This document shows, piece by piece, positions 1 through 6,272 of a DNA stretch of 9,580 nucleotides (positions within the stretch are counted from its first letter, which is position 1; each line of letters opens with the position of its first letter). The stretch is from positions 1 through 9,580 of the forward strand of contig DFYA01000157.1 in NCBI GenBank assembly GCA_002382525.1, given 5' to 3'. The DNA comes from Opitutaceae bacterium UBA4094 (lineage in GTDB: Bacteria; Verrucomicrobiota; Verrucomicrobiia; Opitutales; Opitutaceae). The notes under the pieces are model-generated. The model was not told the DNA's origin and did not search any database. It worked only from the letters and a program-made list of their open reading frames with translations. A program made the translations under genes and the position numbers.

Positions 1-1145
1 CCATACGCGTCGATGGCTTCATTCCACTCTTTTCGCCCGGAGAAATAACGCGCCCGCCCGCGCCAGTATTCTGGCGAATCGCGATTTTCGGGTATGCTCT
101 CGGCCGCTCGTATGTGGTTCTCGACAAAACGAGCGCCGCTCATGAGTTGAGTCTGCCCGGCCAAATGCAGGGAAATCCCGGAATAGCCGTCGGTCGCTTG
201 AGATGCCAGTTCCTCCATGAGCCTTTGCGCCGCCGGACCGTCCTTGGTTGCGAGAAGCACCGACAATAACGCCTGTTTGATCGAGTAGCGAAGCTGCGGC
301 TCGGTCGGTTCACGCACAAGCGCGCGGCTCGACACAAGGCCCTGCAGGTATTCGACGTCTTTCGGCGAGAAGGGCATGTCCAAGGCCACTTCGAGTAAAG
401 CACGGGCCGCCGTCGGTGCCTTGCGCGTGAGAATGCTCCCCACTTGATAGGCATCCGATGCCGCAGCGGGGCGGAATAGGTCAGCCAGCCAGTCGATTTT
501 AAGCGGTGCATCGCGGCTACCCGGACTGAACCCGCGCGCCAATTCCAAGGCTGGGTTCAGATCATCCGGATTTGCCGACAGATGAGCGCGATATTTTTCG
601 ATCAGTTGACCGAGGGCGCCGGTGTTTTCCGCAAAATAAAACCGTTGCTCGGTCCAAAACGTGGGGTTTCCAGGCATGCGATCTTGTATCCACCGGTCGA
701 TATTTTCGGCCGGATCTTGCTCATGCCAGTGTCGAAGAAAAACGTAGGCCCAACCCGGAGTGGCCTGTGGGTTGATCTCCATGAACCGACGCGCCAGCGC
801 CCACTGCTCTCGGCCAATGAGACGGTTCGCAAGATCGCCGAGTGTTGACGGGGAAAGTGCCGGGGACAACGCGGGGAACTCGGAGAAAAATTCGATTAAA
901 CTCTTCTCGTGGCCTGCACGATGGAGGATGAGAAACCCCCTGAAGGCGTCATACGGGTCGCGGGGGTAGACGGGTGCCGGCAAAAAGGCCGCCAACTCCC
1001 CGCTCGTGTGGTGGGATAACTGCGCGTTCAGCTCTTGTTCCGCCCGCCAATAGTCAGGTGCTTCCGCCCAAAGCGGAGGGGTAATACATCCGATGAGGCA
1101 GCATACGATGACAGCGCGTTTTAGGCCGGCGCGGAAAGTTTTCAC
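1..1145 (-). CDS. Exported TPR-like solenoid protein, C-terminus beyond the window
   Basis: One frame is open without interruption from a GTG at 1145 to the window edge, giving at least 381 residues. An in-frame TAA lies directly before this GTG and the next Met is far downstream, so GTG is the natural start. The N-terminus is a signal peptide: basic residues K2, R5, K9 and R10, then a hydrophobic core at about 11-21. LIGC at residues 17-20 fits a lipobox, which would make it a lipoprotein; LWA-EA at 25-29 would instead fit signal peptidase I. The mature part has no Cys-rich or catalytic motif I recognise. It is helical, with Arg/Ala/Leu-rich segments; the last stretch seen (EYWRGRARYFSGRKEWNEAI) has the spacing of a tetratricopeptide helix pair, suggesting a periplasmic scaffold protein. 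No Shine-Dalgarno is visible. It lies 31 bp downstream of the small ORF at 1177-1461 and could share its transcript. The exact role is unknown. Confidence 0.75.
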   Translation of the reverse strand, partial: MKTFRAGLKRAVIVCCLIGCITPPLWAEAPDYWRAEQELNAQLSHHTSGELAAFLPAPVYPRDPYDAFRGFLILHRAGHEKSLIEFFSEFPALSPALSPSTLGDLANRLIGREQWALARRFMEINPQATPGWAYVFLRHWHEQDPAENIDRWIQDRMPGNPTFWTEQRFYFAENTGALGQLIEKYRAHLSANPDDLNPALELARGFSPGSRDAPLKIDWLADLFRPAAASDAYQVGSILTRKAPTAARALLEVALDMPFSPKDVEYLQGLVSSRALVREPTEPQLRYSIKQALLSVLLATKDGPAAQRLMEELASQATDGYSGISLHLAGQTQLMSGARFVENHIRAAESIPENRDSPEYWRGRARYFSGRKEWNEAIDAY

Positions 1146-1176
1146 TTATGAAAACGGACATATATGGATGTCTTCA

Positions 1177-1461
1177 TCAACGCGCGAGTGTGGCGTGGCC
1201 GACGCGTGCACGGACGAACCAGGTGTCGAGCCAAGGGGGCGGGCCGCTAGACGCTAGATTCACCATTCGCAAATCATGAAGCTGCGCAGCCAAACGTGAG
1301 CGGCTCTCGGCCTTTAACGAAGCAAGGCTAGCTTCTATTTCGGTTATTTCGGAGAGGACGAGATGTGACCGCTTGGCGGCCACGCGGAGTCGTTTGGCCG
1401 TGGCCGGCGAGAGGCTCAGCAAAACTGGCACTTTTCCGGATGCCTTGCGGCCTGCGCCCAC
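1177..1461 (-). CDS. Possible small ribbon-helix-helix-like protein
   Basis: This 94-residue ORF starts at GTG. Residues about 9-47 could fold as strand-helix-helix: VPVLLSLSP as the strand, then AKRLRVAAKRS, then VLSEITEIEASL, which resembles CopG/Arc-type DNA-binding domains. The middle (about 40-65) is charged and could form a short coiled coil. The tail is not recognisable. Codon third positions are GC-rich in the first half and less so in the second. There is no Shine-Dalgarno, and start choice is uncertain. It is divergent from the 63-residue gene starting at 1571, and upstream of the exported protein on the same strand, so a regulatory role is conceivable. It may also be a chance ORF. 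Confidence 0.4.
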   Translation of the reverse strand: MGAGRKASGKVPVLLSLSPATAKRLRVAAKRSHLVLSEITEIEASLASLKAESRSRLAAQLHDLRMVNLASSGPPPWLDTWFVRARVGHATLAR

Positions 1462-1570
1462 GCGAGAGGCGGGCAGGTGTCGAAGTAGCGGGCAAAGGCC
1501 TGCCCGGATGCCGGGGGAAAGGCGGAGTCATGGGATTTGCAAATACGCCGTTTGGGGTAAGCGTCCTTGC

Positions 1571-1762
1571 ATGCCTTCTCGACCCGCAAAAAAATCCACG
1601 AAAAAAGCCCAGGTGAACGATCAGACGATCGCCGACAAAGCCAAAACGACGGTTGGTAAAGTCAAAGCCCAGCGCATCGACGAAACCGGATTGACCAGTC
1701 GCGTGCGCGGCCATGTTTCCGCTCAGACGAAGCGGACTCAGGCCAAGCGCGACGCCAAGTAA
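1571..1762 (+). CDS. Small, highly basic conserved-looking protein (63 aa)
   Basis: The ORF begins with MPSRPAKKSTKK and ends QAKRDAK. Lys and Arg make up over a quarter of the residues, spread along the whole length, with no hydrophobic segment, no Cys and no signal peptide. A cytoplasmic nucleic-acid or ribosome-associated role would fit the composition, but nothing in the sequence proves it. The same frame is open upstream to 1373, but that upstream stretch reads as antisense to another ORF and lacks the character of the core, so the ATG at 1571 is preferred. A GGGG lies about 15 nt before the start, too far for a good ribosome-binding site. A hairpin followed by TTTT starts 34 bp after the stop. 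I do not recognise a named family. Confidence 0.6.
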   Translation: MPSRPAKKSTKKAQVNDQTIADKAKTTVGKVKAQRIDETGLTSRVRGHVSAQTKRTQAKRDAK

Positions 1763-1795
1763 TCACGCCTTGGAGCAGATGGGTTCAGGCGTAAT

Positions 1796-1829
1796 TGGGC
1801 AATGAGCATACCGCTTGGTTGCCCATTTT
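1796..1829 (+). terminator. Probable intrinsic terminator of the 63-aa gene
   Basis: TGGGCAA (1796-1802) pairs with TTGCCCA (1819-1825), and GAGC/GCTT can extend the pairing inside the loop. TTTT follows at 1826-1829. The T-run is short, so termination efficiency is uncertain. A second small inverted repeat, ACGCCT/AGGCGT, lies just upstream at about 1766-1792. Confidence 0.45.
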
Positions 1830-1972
1830 CCGGCTGACCTATTCTCGATGTAGACGGCCGCAGAGAGAAAACACGTGATGTTTTTCGACGTTGACCGATC
1901 GACTCTTCGGGCCGGTGCGCGTCCTGCGCAGCGTGACGAATTTTAAGCGTCACCTTGCGAGGGATTGAGTCG

Positions 1973-2010
1973 CCTCGGTCCTCGGTTCTCTCGGTTGTCT
2001 CCTGTGCAAA
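1973..2010. repeat. Degenerate 9-nt-periodic intergenic repeat (half-site)
   Basis: The + strand shows successive units TCGGTTCTC, TCGGTTGTC and TCCTGTGCA, repeating every 9 nt. It resembles in style the right arms of the palindromic repeats inside the nuo operon, which have units TTCCGTGTA and TTCCGTGTG. A matching opposite arm is not clear, so this may be a decayed or half element. Confidence 0.35.
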
Positions 2011-2041
2011 GCCCGAATGCGGCGTGACCGAAGGCGTCGTC

Positions 2042-2068
2042 GGAATCGCGAGCAAGCTCACTTCCCAC
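2042..2068 (-). repeat. REP-like palindrome downstream of fetB
   Basis: Read on the minus strand, the element starts with GTGG, then GAAGTGAGC, TT, and GCTCGCGATTCC. GTGAGC pairs with GCTCGC over a TT loop, and GGAA pairs with TTCC around an unpaired GA. A GTRG head followed by an imperfect palindrome with a bulge is the layout of bacterial REP elements. Only one copy is in this window, so its repeat nature is inferred. Confidence 0.4.
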
Positions 2069-2130
2069 GAGGGGGCGTGGCGACGAGCCAACGGGGTGAT
2101 GGCAGCGATCTGATGGCCGACGTGGCCCGG

Positions 2131-2874
2131 CTAGGAGCGCGCCGTCTCGGCATCGGCTGCATCGGCGGGTTCGGTCGTCAGGTGCACCCAACTCAGGTAG
2201 AGCGCGACGGCACCTCCGGCACTGCCAAAGATCATCGCCATCACGACAATCTGATAACGAATCGCGAACGCGGGGTCCACGCCCGCCAATATCTGCCCCG
2301 TCATCATCCCGGGCAGGGAGACTAGGCCTACGGCGAAGAATGAATTGATCTGCGGGATCATGGCCGCGTTGAACGCCACGGAGCGCGCGAGCTCGTGGGG
2401 TTTCCCGCCCGTTCGCTCCATGTCGTAACGCTCGCCGGTCAGGCTGATAGCGCTCATCGCGTTGGCAAAAATCATACCCGTCAGCGGAATTAAATACCGC
2501 GGCTGATAGAGGGGCTCCAGCCCGACAACGACCCACAGGACAAACGCCAGCATTCCGCCGCCACTTAACGCGAGGGCGGCCATGATCACACCGTAACGTC
2601 GCCAGCCCCGTTGCTTGAGCGGGCGCAGCGCGATCCACGACGATACGGCCAGGACCATCGTCACAATCAGCAGCCCCATCCAACCGCTCTCGTTTTGAAA
2701 CAGGTGAATCAACACGTAACCCATCAGGAGCAATTGGCCGACCATTCGCACCGTGGCATAGCCGGTGAGCGAACCGCGCCCACTCCATTTTTGAAAAATC
2801 CAACCGACCAGCAGGACGGGCAGAAGGCTCAGGACGATACCCGCCCACGAGATCGGAATGACGCCGTTGTTCAC
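2131..2874 (-). CDS. fetB: FetB/UPF0014-family ABC transporter permease
   Basis: This 247-residue polytopic membrane protein matches the family of E. coli FetB (YbbM), the membrane part of an ABC exporter linked to iron homeostasis. About seven hydrophobic segments are visible, near residues 5-27, 38-60, 64-83, 92-118, 127-145, 172-195 and 206-229. Family hallmarks are the GMIFANAMSAISLTGER stretch (133-149), INSFFAVGLVSLPGMMTGQI (176-195) followed by LAGVDP, and RYQIVVM (206-212). Length is close to the roughly 260 of E. coli. GTG at 2874 is the first start after an in-frame TAA 18 nt upstream. There is no Shine-Dalgarno, but TTTAACGA ends 12 nt before the start. The ATPase partner FetA is not adjacent on either side, so the partner must be elsewhere or absent. 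Substrate specificity cannot be read from the sequence; the iron link is from family knowledge. Confidence 0.88.
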   Translation of the reverse strand: MNNGVIPISWAGIVLSLLPVLLVGWIFQKWSGRGSLTGYATVRMVGQLLLMGYVLIHLFQNESGWMGLLIVTMVLAVSSWIALRPLKQRGWRRYGVIMAALALSGGGMLAFVLWVVVGLEPLYQPRYLIPLTGMIFANAMSAISLTGERYDMERTGGKPHELARSVAFNAAMIPQINSFFAVGLVSLPGMMTGQILAGVDPAFAIRYQIVVMAMIFGSAGGAVALYLSWVHLTTEPADAADAETARS

Positions 2875-3044
2875 GATGGTTTGGATTCGTTAAAGCTTAC
2901 CCGTGGCGTGATGTAGGATGTGCAAACGAATGAATCCCGAGAGCAACTTGAGTGTTTTCTCCTTTCATACGGATTCGTTTACGAAAGACGCAAAGAATGA
3001 AACGCGCCATCAGTCCAGCCGAACCTTGCTGCGGTTGGCGCACG
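2875..3044. other. fetB upstream region with repeated ATTCGTT motifs
   Basis: No gene is supported. GGATTCGTT occurs at 2883-2891 and again at 2971-2979, and its inverse AAACGAAT at 2924-2931, making an 8-bp inverted repeat with ATTCGTTT at 2973-2980. ACGAAAG, ACGCAAAGA, ATGAAACG (2981-3004) looks like a decayed 9-nt intergenic repeat. A 23-codon minus-strand ORF (start about 2967) is present but has no support beyond being open. I cannot place a confident promoter for fetB. Confidence 0.5.
2887..2894 (-). promoter_or_regulatory. TTTAACGA element 12 nt before the fetB start
   Basis: On the minus strand TTTAACGA is followed by exactly 12 nt and then the GTG of fetB. The core TTAACGA recurs at exactly the same distance before nuoB and nuoC. 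It is not complementary to the usual anti-Shine-Dalgarno. It also overlaps a GGATTCGTT motif (2883-2891) that recurs upstream. Confidence 0.4.
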
Positions 3045-3075
3045 GGCGCTTCGCGGGCGATGCCCGCGGTTCGCC
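3045..3075. repeat. Strong GC-rich hairpin (REP-like or terminator)
   Basis: CGCGGGC (3052-3058) and GCCCGCG (3062-3068) form a perfect 7-bp stem over the loop GAT. GGCG (3045-3048) and CGCC (3072-3075) extend it around a symmetric 3/3 internal loop. It begins 7 nt past the stop of the decayed gene on the minus strand, where it could have ended transcription, but no T-run follows. The compact palindrome also fits a REP-type repeat. Confidence 0.45.
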
Positions 3076-3081
3076 TTTAAC

Positions 3082-3471
3082 CTATATTCGATATTTGAAT
3101 ACGGATCCTCCGGGTGTGTAGAGCGTCTGCTCCATCCTTGAGCGTGAGCAGGACGCTTCGTTGATCTGGCTGACGGAGAAGGTGGCCACGCCCGCCACGC
3201 CGGGGCGGGGGGGCGGCGGTTGCGAAGAGGTAGAGGGGCTTGCCCTGTTGCCAACCCAGATCGATGGCGAATTTTTCGGAACGCTCGAAGGTGAATCGAT
3301 CGACTGAACCTTCGACCGTCACGCGGGGATTTTTCGCCGTCGGTCCCAAGGTGGAGTAGAGAGAGGCCCGGCGCGTTTGACGGTGACCTTGATCGTTGCC
3401 GGATAATCGGCCGTCTCGTATTCCGGACAAATCTGCTTTAGATTCCGACTAACTAGCTCCTTTGGAGCATT
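3082..3471 (-). pseudogene. Truncated, twice-frameshifted gene remnant
   Basis: Protein-like sequence can be followed through three frame segments on the minus strand. Segment one (about 3471-3366) includes ICPEYETADYPATIKVTVKR. Segment two (about 3364-3214) includes LYSTLGPTAKNPRVTVEG and FERSEKFAIDLGWQQGKPLY. Segment three (about 3206-3082) includes GVAGVATFSVSQINEA and ends YTPGGSVFKYRI before TAG. The shifts fall on a CT repeat (AGAGAGAG on + at 3358-3365) and a run of seven G on + (3207-3213), both slippage-prone. Removing one CT and one C restores a single frame. A stop (3472-3474) and then the tRNA lie directly upstream, and no start codon exists, so the 5' part is missing. I do not recognise the family. 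Sequencing errors could explain the shifts but not the missing start. Confidence 0.55.
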
Positions 3472-3474
3472 TTA

Positions 3475-3564
<90 letters not shown>

Positions 3565-3664
3565 GTGATGATCGGTCGGCTCTCGAAATCGAGGACCGCC
3601 CGCTGGGCGAAGGGCAGAGGAAGCCGGGTCCCTCCGCTCGGGTCAATGGCGAAAATTTAAGCTT

Positions 3665-3694
3665 TTCGCGAACGCCGAGGGAACCTTCGCGAAC
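3665..3694. promoter_or_regulatory. Paired TTCGCGAAC sites upstream of nuoB
   Basis: TTCGCGAAC occurs at 3665-3673 and 3686-3694, exactly 21 bp apart, about two helical turns. Each contains the perfect 8-bp palindrome TTCGCGAA. Two same-face palindromes in the shared spacer of divergent transcription units suggest an operator for a dimeric regulator. The regulator is unknown. Confidence 0.4.
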
Positions 3695-3721
3695 ATACCG
3701 TTTGCGTTTCCGAAATGCGTC

Positions 3722-3749
3722 TTGCGCGACCTTGCCCGGGTGCTACGGT
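3722..3749 (+). promoter_or_regulatory. Weak candidate promoter for the nuo operon
   Basis: TTGCGC (3722-3727) and TACGGT (3744-3749) are separated by 16 bp and lie about 35 bp before nuoB. The first matches four of six bases of TTGACA and the second three of six of TATAAT, so this is only a candidate. The rest of the tRNA-nuoB spacer (3565-3785) contains short hairpins CTCGA-AA-TCGAG and CGCCC-GCT-GGGCG near 3579-3610 and no gene. Confidence 0.25.
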
Positions 3750-3765
3750 TCCGCCTTTTACGACC

Positions 3766-3773
3766 TTTAACGA
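3766..3773 (+). promoter_or_regulatory. TTTAACGA element 12 nt before the nuoB start
   Basis: TTTAACGA is followed by 12 nt and the ATG of nuoB, at the same spacing as before fetB (minus strand), and nuoC has the TTAACGA core at this spacing. No Shine-Dalgarno is present between it and the start. Function is unknown. Confidence 0.4.
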
Positions 3774-3785
3774 CGATCCACGAAC

Positions 3786-4298
3786 ATGGTTTCCGCTAAC
3801 AACGAATTGGCTTATAACACGAAGATTGAGGGCGAAGTCATCGTCACCAAGGCCGATGCGGTAATCAATTGGCTGCGTAGCAGTTCCATTTGGCCCATGC
3901 CCATGGGGTTGGCGTGTTGCGGCATTGAGCTGATGGCGTCGGGCAACTCCCAGTTCGACATCGCCCGCTTCGGAGCCGAGGTCATGCGTTTCTCCCCGCG
4001 CCAGTCCGACTGCATGATCGTCGCGGGCACCGTCACTTACAAAATGGCTCCGCACGTCCGCCGTATCTACGACCAGATGGCCGAGCCGAAATGGGTCATC
4101 GCCATGGGCGCCTGCGCTTCGTCCGGCGGCATGTATCGCAGCTACGCCACGCTGCAGGGCGTGGACAAAATCATCCCGGTTGACGTGTATGTGAGCGGTT
4201 GCCCTCCGCGTCCCGAGGCGTTGCTCGACGCTCTTATCAAGATGCAGGCCAAGATCCGCCGCGAGCCAGCCGCCCGCAACCTCATGGCCTCCGCCTGA
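3786..4298 (+). CDS. nuoB: NADH-quinone oxidoreductase subunit B
   Basis: NuoB carries the terminal [4Fe-4S] cluster N2, which passes electrons to quinone at the junction of the peripheral and membrane arms of complex I. The 170 residues contain all four N2 ligands: adjacent Cys44 and Cys45 in GLACCGIEL, Cys110 in MGACASSGG, and Cys139 in VSGCPPRPE. The spacing (65 and 29 residues) equals that of E. coli NuoB. The N-terminus is short, with no signal or membrane segment. The ATG has no Shine-Dalgarno; TTTAACGA lies 12 nt upstream. It is the first gene of the operon in this window: nuoA, which usually precedes it, is missing, and a tRNA gene lies upstream on the other strand. nuoC follows after 45 bp. 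Confidence 0.97.
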   Translation: MVSANNELAYNTKIEGEVIVTKADAVINWLRSSSIWPMPMGLACCGIELMASGNSQFDIARFGAEVMRFSPRQSDCMIVAGTVTYKMAPHVRRIYDQMAEPKWVIAMGACASSGGMYRSYATLQGVDKIIPVDVYVSGCPPRPEALLDALIKMQAKIRREPAARNLMASA

Positions 4299-4324
4299 CG
4301 CGCCGTCAGCAGTCCGCCACTTCC

Positions 4325-4331
4325 TTAACGA
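4325..4331 (+). promoter_or_regulatory. TTAACGA element 12 nt before the nuoC start
   Basis: TTAACGA is followed by exactly 12 nt and the ATG of nuoC. It lies inside the operon, 26 nt after the nuoB stop, so a translational role is at least as likely as a promoter. Confidence 0.4.
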
Positions 4332-4343
4332 CCCACTCGCCAC

Positions 4344-4973
4344 ATGACCGCGTCCGCCGACGTCACCGCCACTCTTCAGGGCAAATTCCCGCAAACCACC
4401 CCGCGCGCCAGCGGAGATCATCCCGCGATCAACGTGCCTCTTTCCGAGGCCGTGGCCGTGCTCACGTCGCTCCGCGATGAACACGCGTTTGATTTCCTGG
4501 TGGATGTGACCGGCGCCGATTGGGGCGTTGATGCTTCGCCGCGCTTCACGGTGTTCTGGCATCTGTTCTCCACCACCAGCCACGCGTATGTGCGCGTCGC
4601 CGCGGATTGCACCAACGACACCGATCCGGTTGCCCCGACGGCGTGCGATCTCTGGCCGGCGGCCAACTGGCACGAGCGCGAGACCTACGACCTCCTTGGT
4701 ATCAAGTTCTCCCAGCACCCCGACCTGCGCCGCATCCTGATGTGGGATGGTTATCCGTATCACCCGCTGCGCAAAGATTTCCCGCTGGCCGGCATCGACA
4801 CGCCGTTGCCCGACCTCGAAGTCGGCGAGATCACCAAGGCCACCGCCAAGCCCGCGCCGATGGTGGGCGGGCCGTTCGTCGCCTCGCCCGGCGAGATCAA
4901 CCTCACCGAGGCCGAGCCGCGCGCCAAGGACGAGAGCTGGACTGAGCGCCGCGAAAAACCCGCGTCCGAATAA
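4344..4973 (+). CDS. nuoC: NADH-quinone oxidoreductase subunit C
   Basis: NuoC is a structural subunit of the connecting module of complex I, packed against NuoD; it binds no cofactor. The family signature is at residues 110-148: HERETYDLLGIKF, then HPDLRRIL, and YPYHPLRKDFPL. The N-terminal half (about 28-100) is the usual alpha/beta domain with FLVDVTGADW. A tail of about 60 residues follows the signature. It is rich in Pro, Glu and Arg (about 171-209), probably extended, and longer than in minimal NuoC proteins. NuoC and NuoD are separate genes here, not fused as in E. coli; the spacer to nuoD is 45 bp. The ATG at 4344 fits the domain start and has TTAACGA at the common distance. Confidence 0.95.
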   Translation: MTASADVTATLQGKFPQTTPRASGDHPAINVPLSEAVAVLTSLRDEHAFDFLVDVTGADWGVDASPRFTVFWHLFSTTSHAYVRVAADCTNDTDPVAPTACDLWPAANWHERETYDLLGIKFSQHPDLRRILMWDGYPYHPLRKDFPLAGIDTPLPDLEVGEITKATAKPAPMVGGPFVASPGEINLTEAEPRAKDESWTERREKPASE

Positions 4974-5018
4974 CCCGTCGCCGCATCCCGCGCTAACCGA
5001 CCACAGATCCCTTTTTCG

Positions 5019-6254
5019 ATGGCCACCGAACACGTTTTTCCTGACAGCGGCGCCAAGGTTGCGACCGCCGCCCCCGCCGAGTTTGAGACCGAGAAGATGT
5101 CCGTCTCCATGGGCCCTTCGCATCCGTCCACGCACGGCGTGCTGCGCCTCCAACTGGAGCTCGACGGCGAGACGGTGACGCACTGCGACCCGGTGCTCGG
5201 CTACCTGCACCGCGGCGACGAGAAGATCGCCGAGAACATGACCTACAACCAGTTCGTGCCCTACACGGACCGGTTGGACTACCTCGCGCCTCTCGCCAAC
5301 AACGTCGCCTACGCGATCGCCGTTGAAAAGCTCGCCAACCTCAAGGTTCCGCCGCGTTGCGAAGCGATCCGCGTGATCTGCTGTGAACTCGCGCGCATCT
5401 CGTCGCACCTGCTCGGCCTCGGCGCCTTCGCGATGGATACCGGCGCGTGGACGGTGTTCATGTATCAGTTCACCGAGCGCGAAAAGCTCTACAAGCTGTT
5501 CGAGGAACTGACCGGCGCCCGCTTCACCACCAGCTACACCCGCATCGGCGGCATGTCGCGCGACATGCCCGAGGGTTGGACCGACCGCGTGCTCGCGTTC
5601 TGCGATCAATTCTTGGTTCAGCTCGACGAGATGCTCGAGATGCTCACGCGCAACAAGATCTTCATGGATCGCACTGCCGGCGTGGGCATCATCACCAAGG
5701 CCGACGCGATTGCCTACGGCCTCACCGGCCCTAACGCCCGCGGCTCCGGTGTCACCGTCGATCTGCGCAAAGACCGTCCTTATTCCGGCTACGAACAATA
5801 CGAGTTCGACATTCCCGTCGGCGTGACTGGCGACAGCTACGATCGTTACCTCTGTCGCGGAGAGGAGATGAAGCAGTCCGTGCGCATCGTTCGCCAGGCG
5901 ATCAAGAACATGCCGGGCGGCGCGTGGTTCGCCGAGGATGCGCGCAAGATCTTCGCTCCGCGCAAAGACAAAGTGCTCACCTCGATGGAGGAGTTGATCA
6001 ACAACTTCATGATTGTGACCGAAGGGCCGCAGATGCCGGCCGGCGAAGTCTATTTCGAGGCCGAAAACCCGAAGGGCGCGCTCGGCTTTTTCATCATCAG
6101 CAAGGGTGGCGGCGTGCCTTACCGCATGAAGATCCGCAGCCCCAGCTTCTGCAATCTCTCCATCCTTTCCAAGGTGTGCACAAACAACCTGCTCTCCGAC
6201 GTCGTCGCCATCCTTGGCTCCCTCGACTTCGTGATGGGCGAGTGCGACCGGTGA
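5019..6254 (+). CDS. nuoD: NADH-quinone oxidoreductase subunit D
   Basis: NuoD is the 49-kDa-type subunit which, with NuoB, forms the quinone-reduction site. The protein has 411 residues, normal for a stand-alone NuoD. GPSHPSTHGVLRL (32-44) includes His35 and His39; Tyr88 lies in TDRLDY. By alignment of these motifs with Thermus Nqo4, His39 and Tyr88 are the quinone-head contacts. Other conserved blocks are GYLHRGDEKIAE (61-72), RIGGMSRDMPEG, and the C-terminal end DFVMGECDR. Residues 1-26 are a variable, Ala-rich lead. Met27 or Met31 are alternative starts, but ATG at 5019 leaves a normal 45-bp gap. No Shine-Dalgarno is present; TAACCGA lies 18 nt before the ATG. Confidence 0.97.
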   Translation: MATEHVFPDSGAKVATAAPAEFETEKMSVSMGPSHPSTHGVLRLQLELDGETVTHCDPVLGYLHRGDEKIAENMTYNQFVPYTDRLDYLAPLANNVAYAIAVEKLANLKVPPRCEAIRVICCELARISSHLLGLGAFAMDTGAWTVFMYQFTEREKLYKLFEELTGARFTTSYTRIGGMSRDMPEGWTDRVLAFCDQFLVQLDEMLEMLTRNKIFMDRTAGVGIITKADAIAYGLTGPNARGSGVTVDLRKDRPYSGYEQYEFDIPVGVTGDSYDRYLCRGEEMKQSVRIVRQAIKNMPGGAWFAEDARKIFAPRKDKVLTSMEELINNFMIVTEGPQMPAGEVYFEAENPKGALGFFIISKGGGVPYRMKIRSPSFCNLSILSKVCTNNLLSDVVAILGSLDFVMGECDR

Positions 6255-6272
6255 ACCGAATCCCAGCATTGA

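Larger units (their letters stand above)
1763..2130. other. Intergenic region between convergent genes, with repeats
   Basis: No convincing gene is present. It holds the likely terminator at 1796-1829, a 6-bp hairpin GTGACG/CGTCAC (1933-1938 with 1948-1953), a degenerate 9-nt repeat stretch (1973-2010) and a REP-like palindrome (2042-2068). Frames open on the minus strand here look like read-through of repeats (the peptide ETTERTEDRG) and not a protein. I see no T-rich terminator for fetB; the REP-like hairpin may serve as its 3' end. Confidence 0.6.

Noticed and set aside
572..969. Plus-strand ORFs of 67-88 codons
   Set aside because: They are antisense to the continuous exported-protein frame on the minus strand.
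1738..2091. 117-codon minus-strand ORF
   Set aside because: Part of it reads through the 9-nt repeat and the REP-like palindrome, and it overlaps the terminator region; no family features.
1943..2848. 301-codon minus-strand frame overlapping fetB
   Set aside because: It is in a different frame of the same strand. fetB has clear membrane segments and family motifs; this frame is Arg/Asp-rich and ends in repeat-derived sequence.
2896..2967. 23-codon minus-strand ORF upstream of fetB as a leader peptide
   Set aside because: There is no run of regulatory codons, no attenuator hairpin and no Shine-Dalgarno; likely chance.
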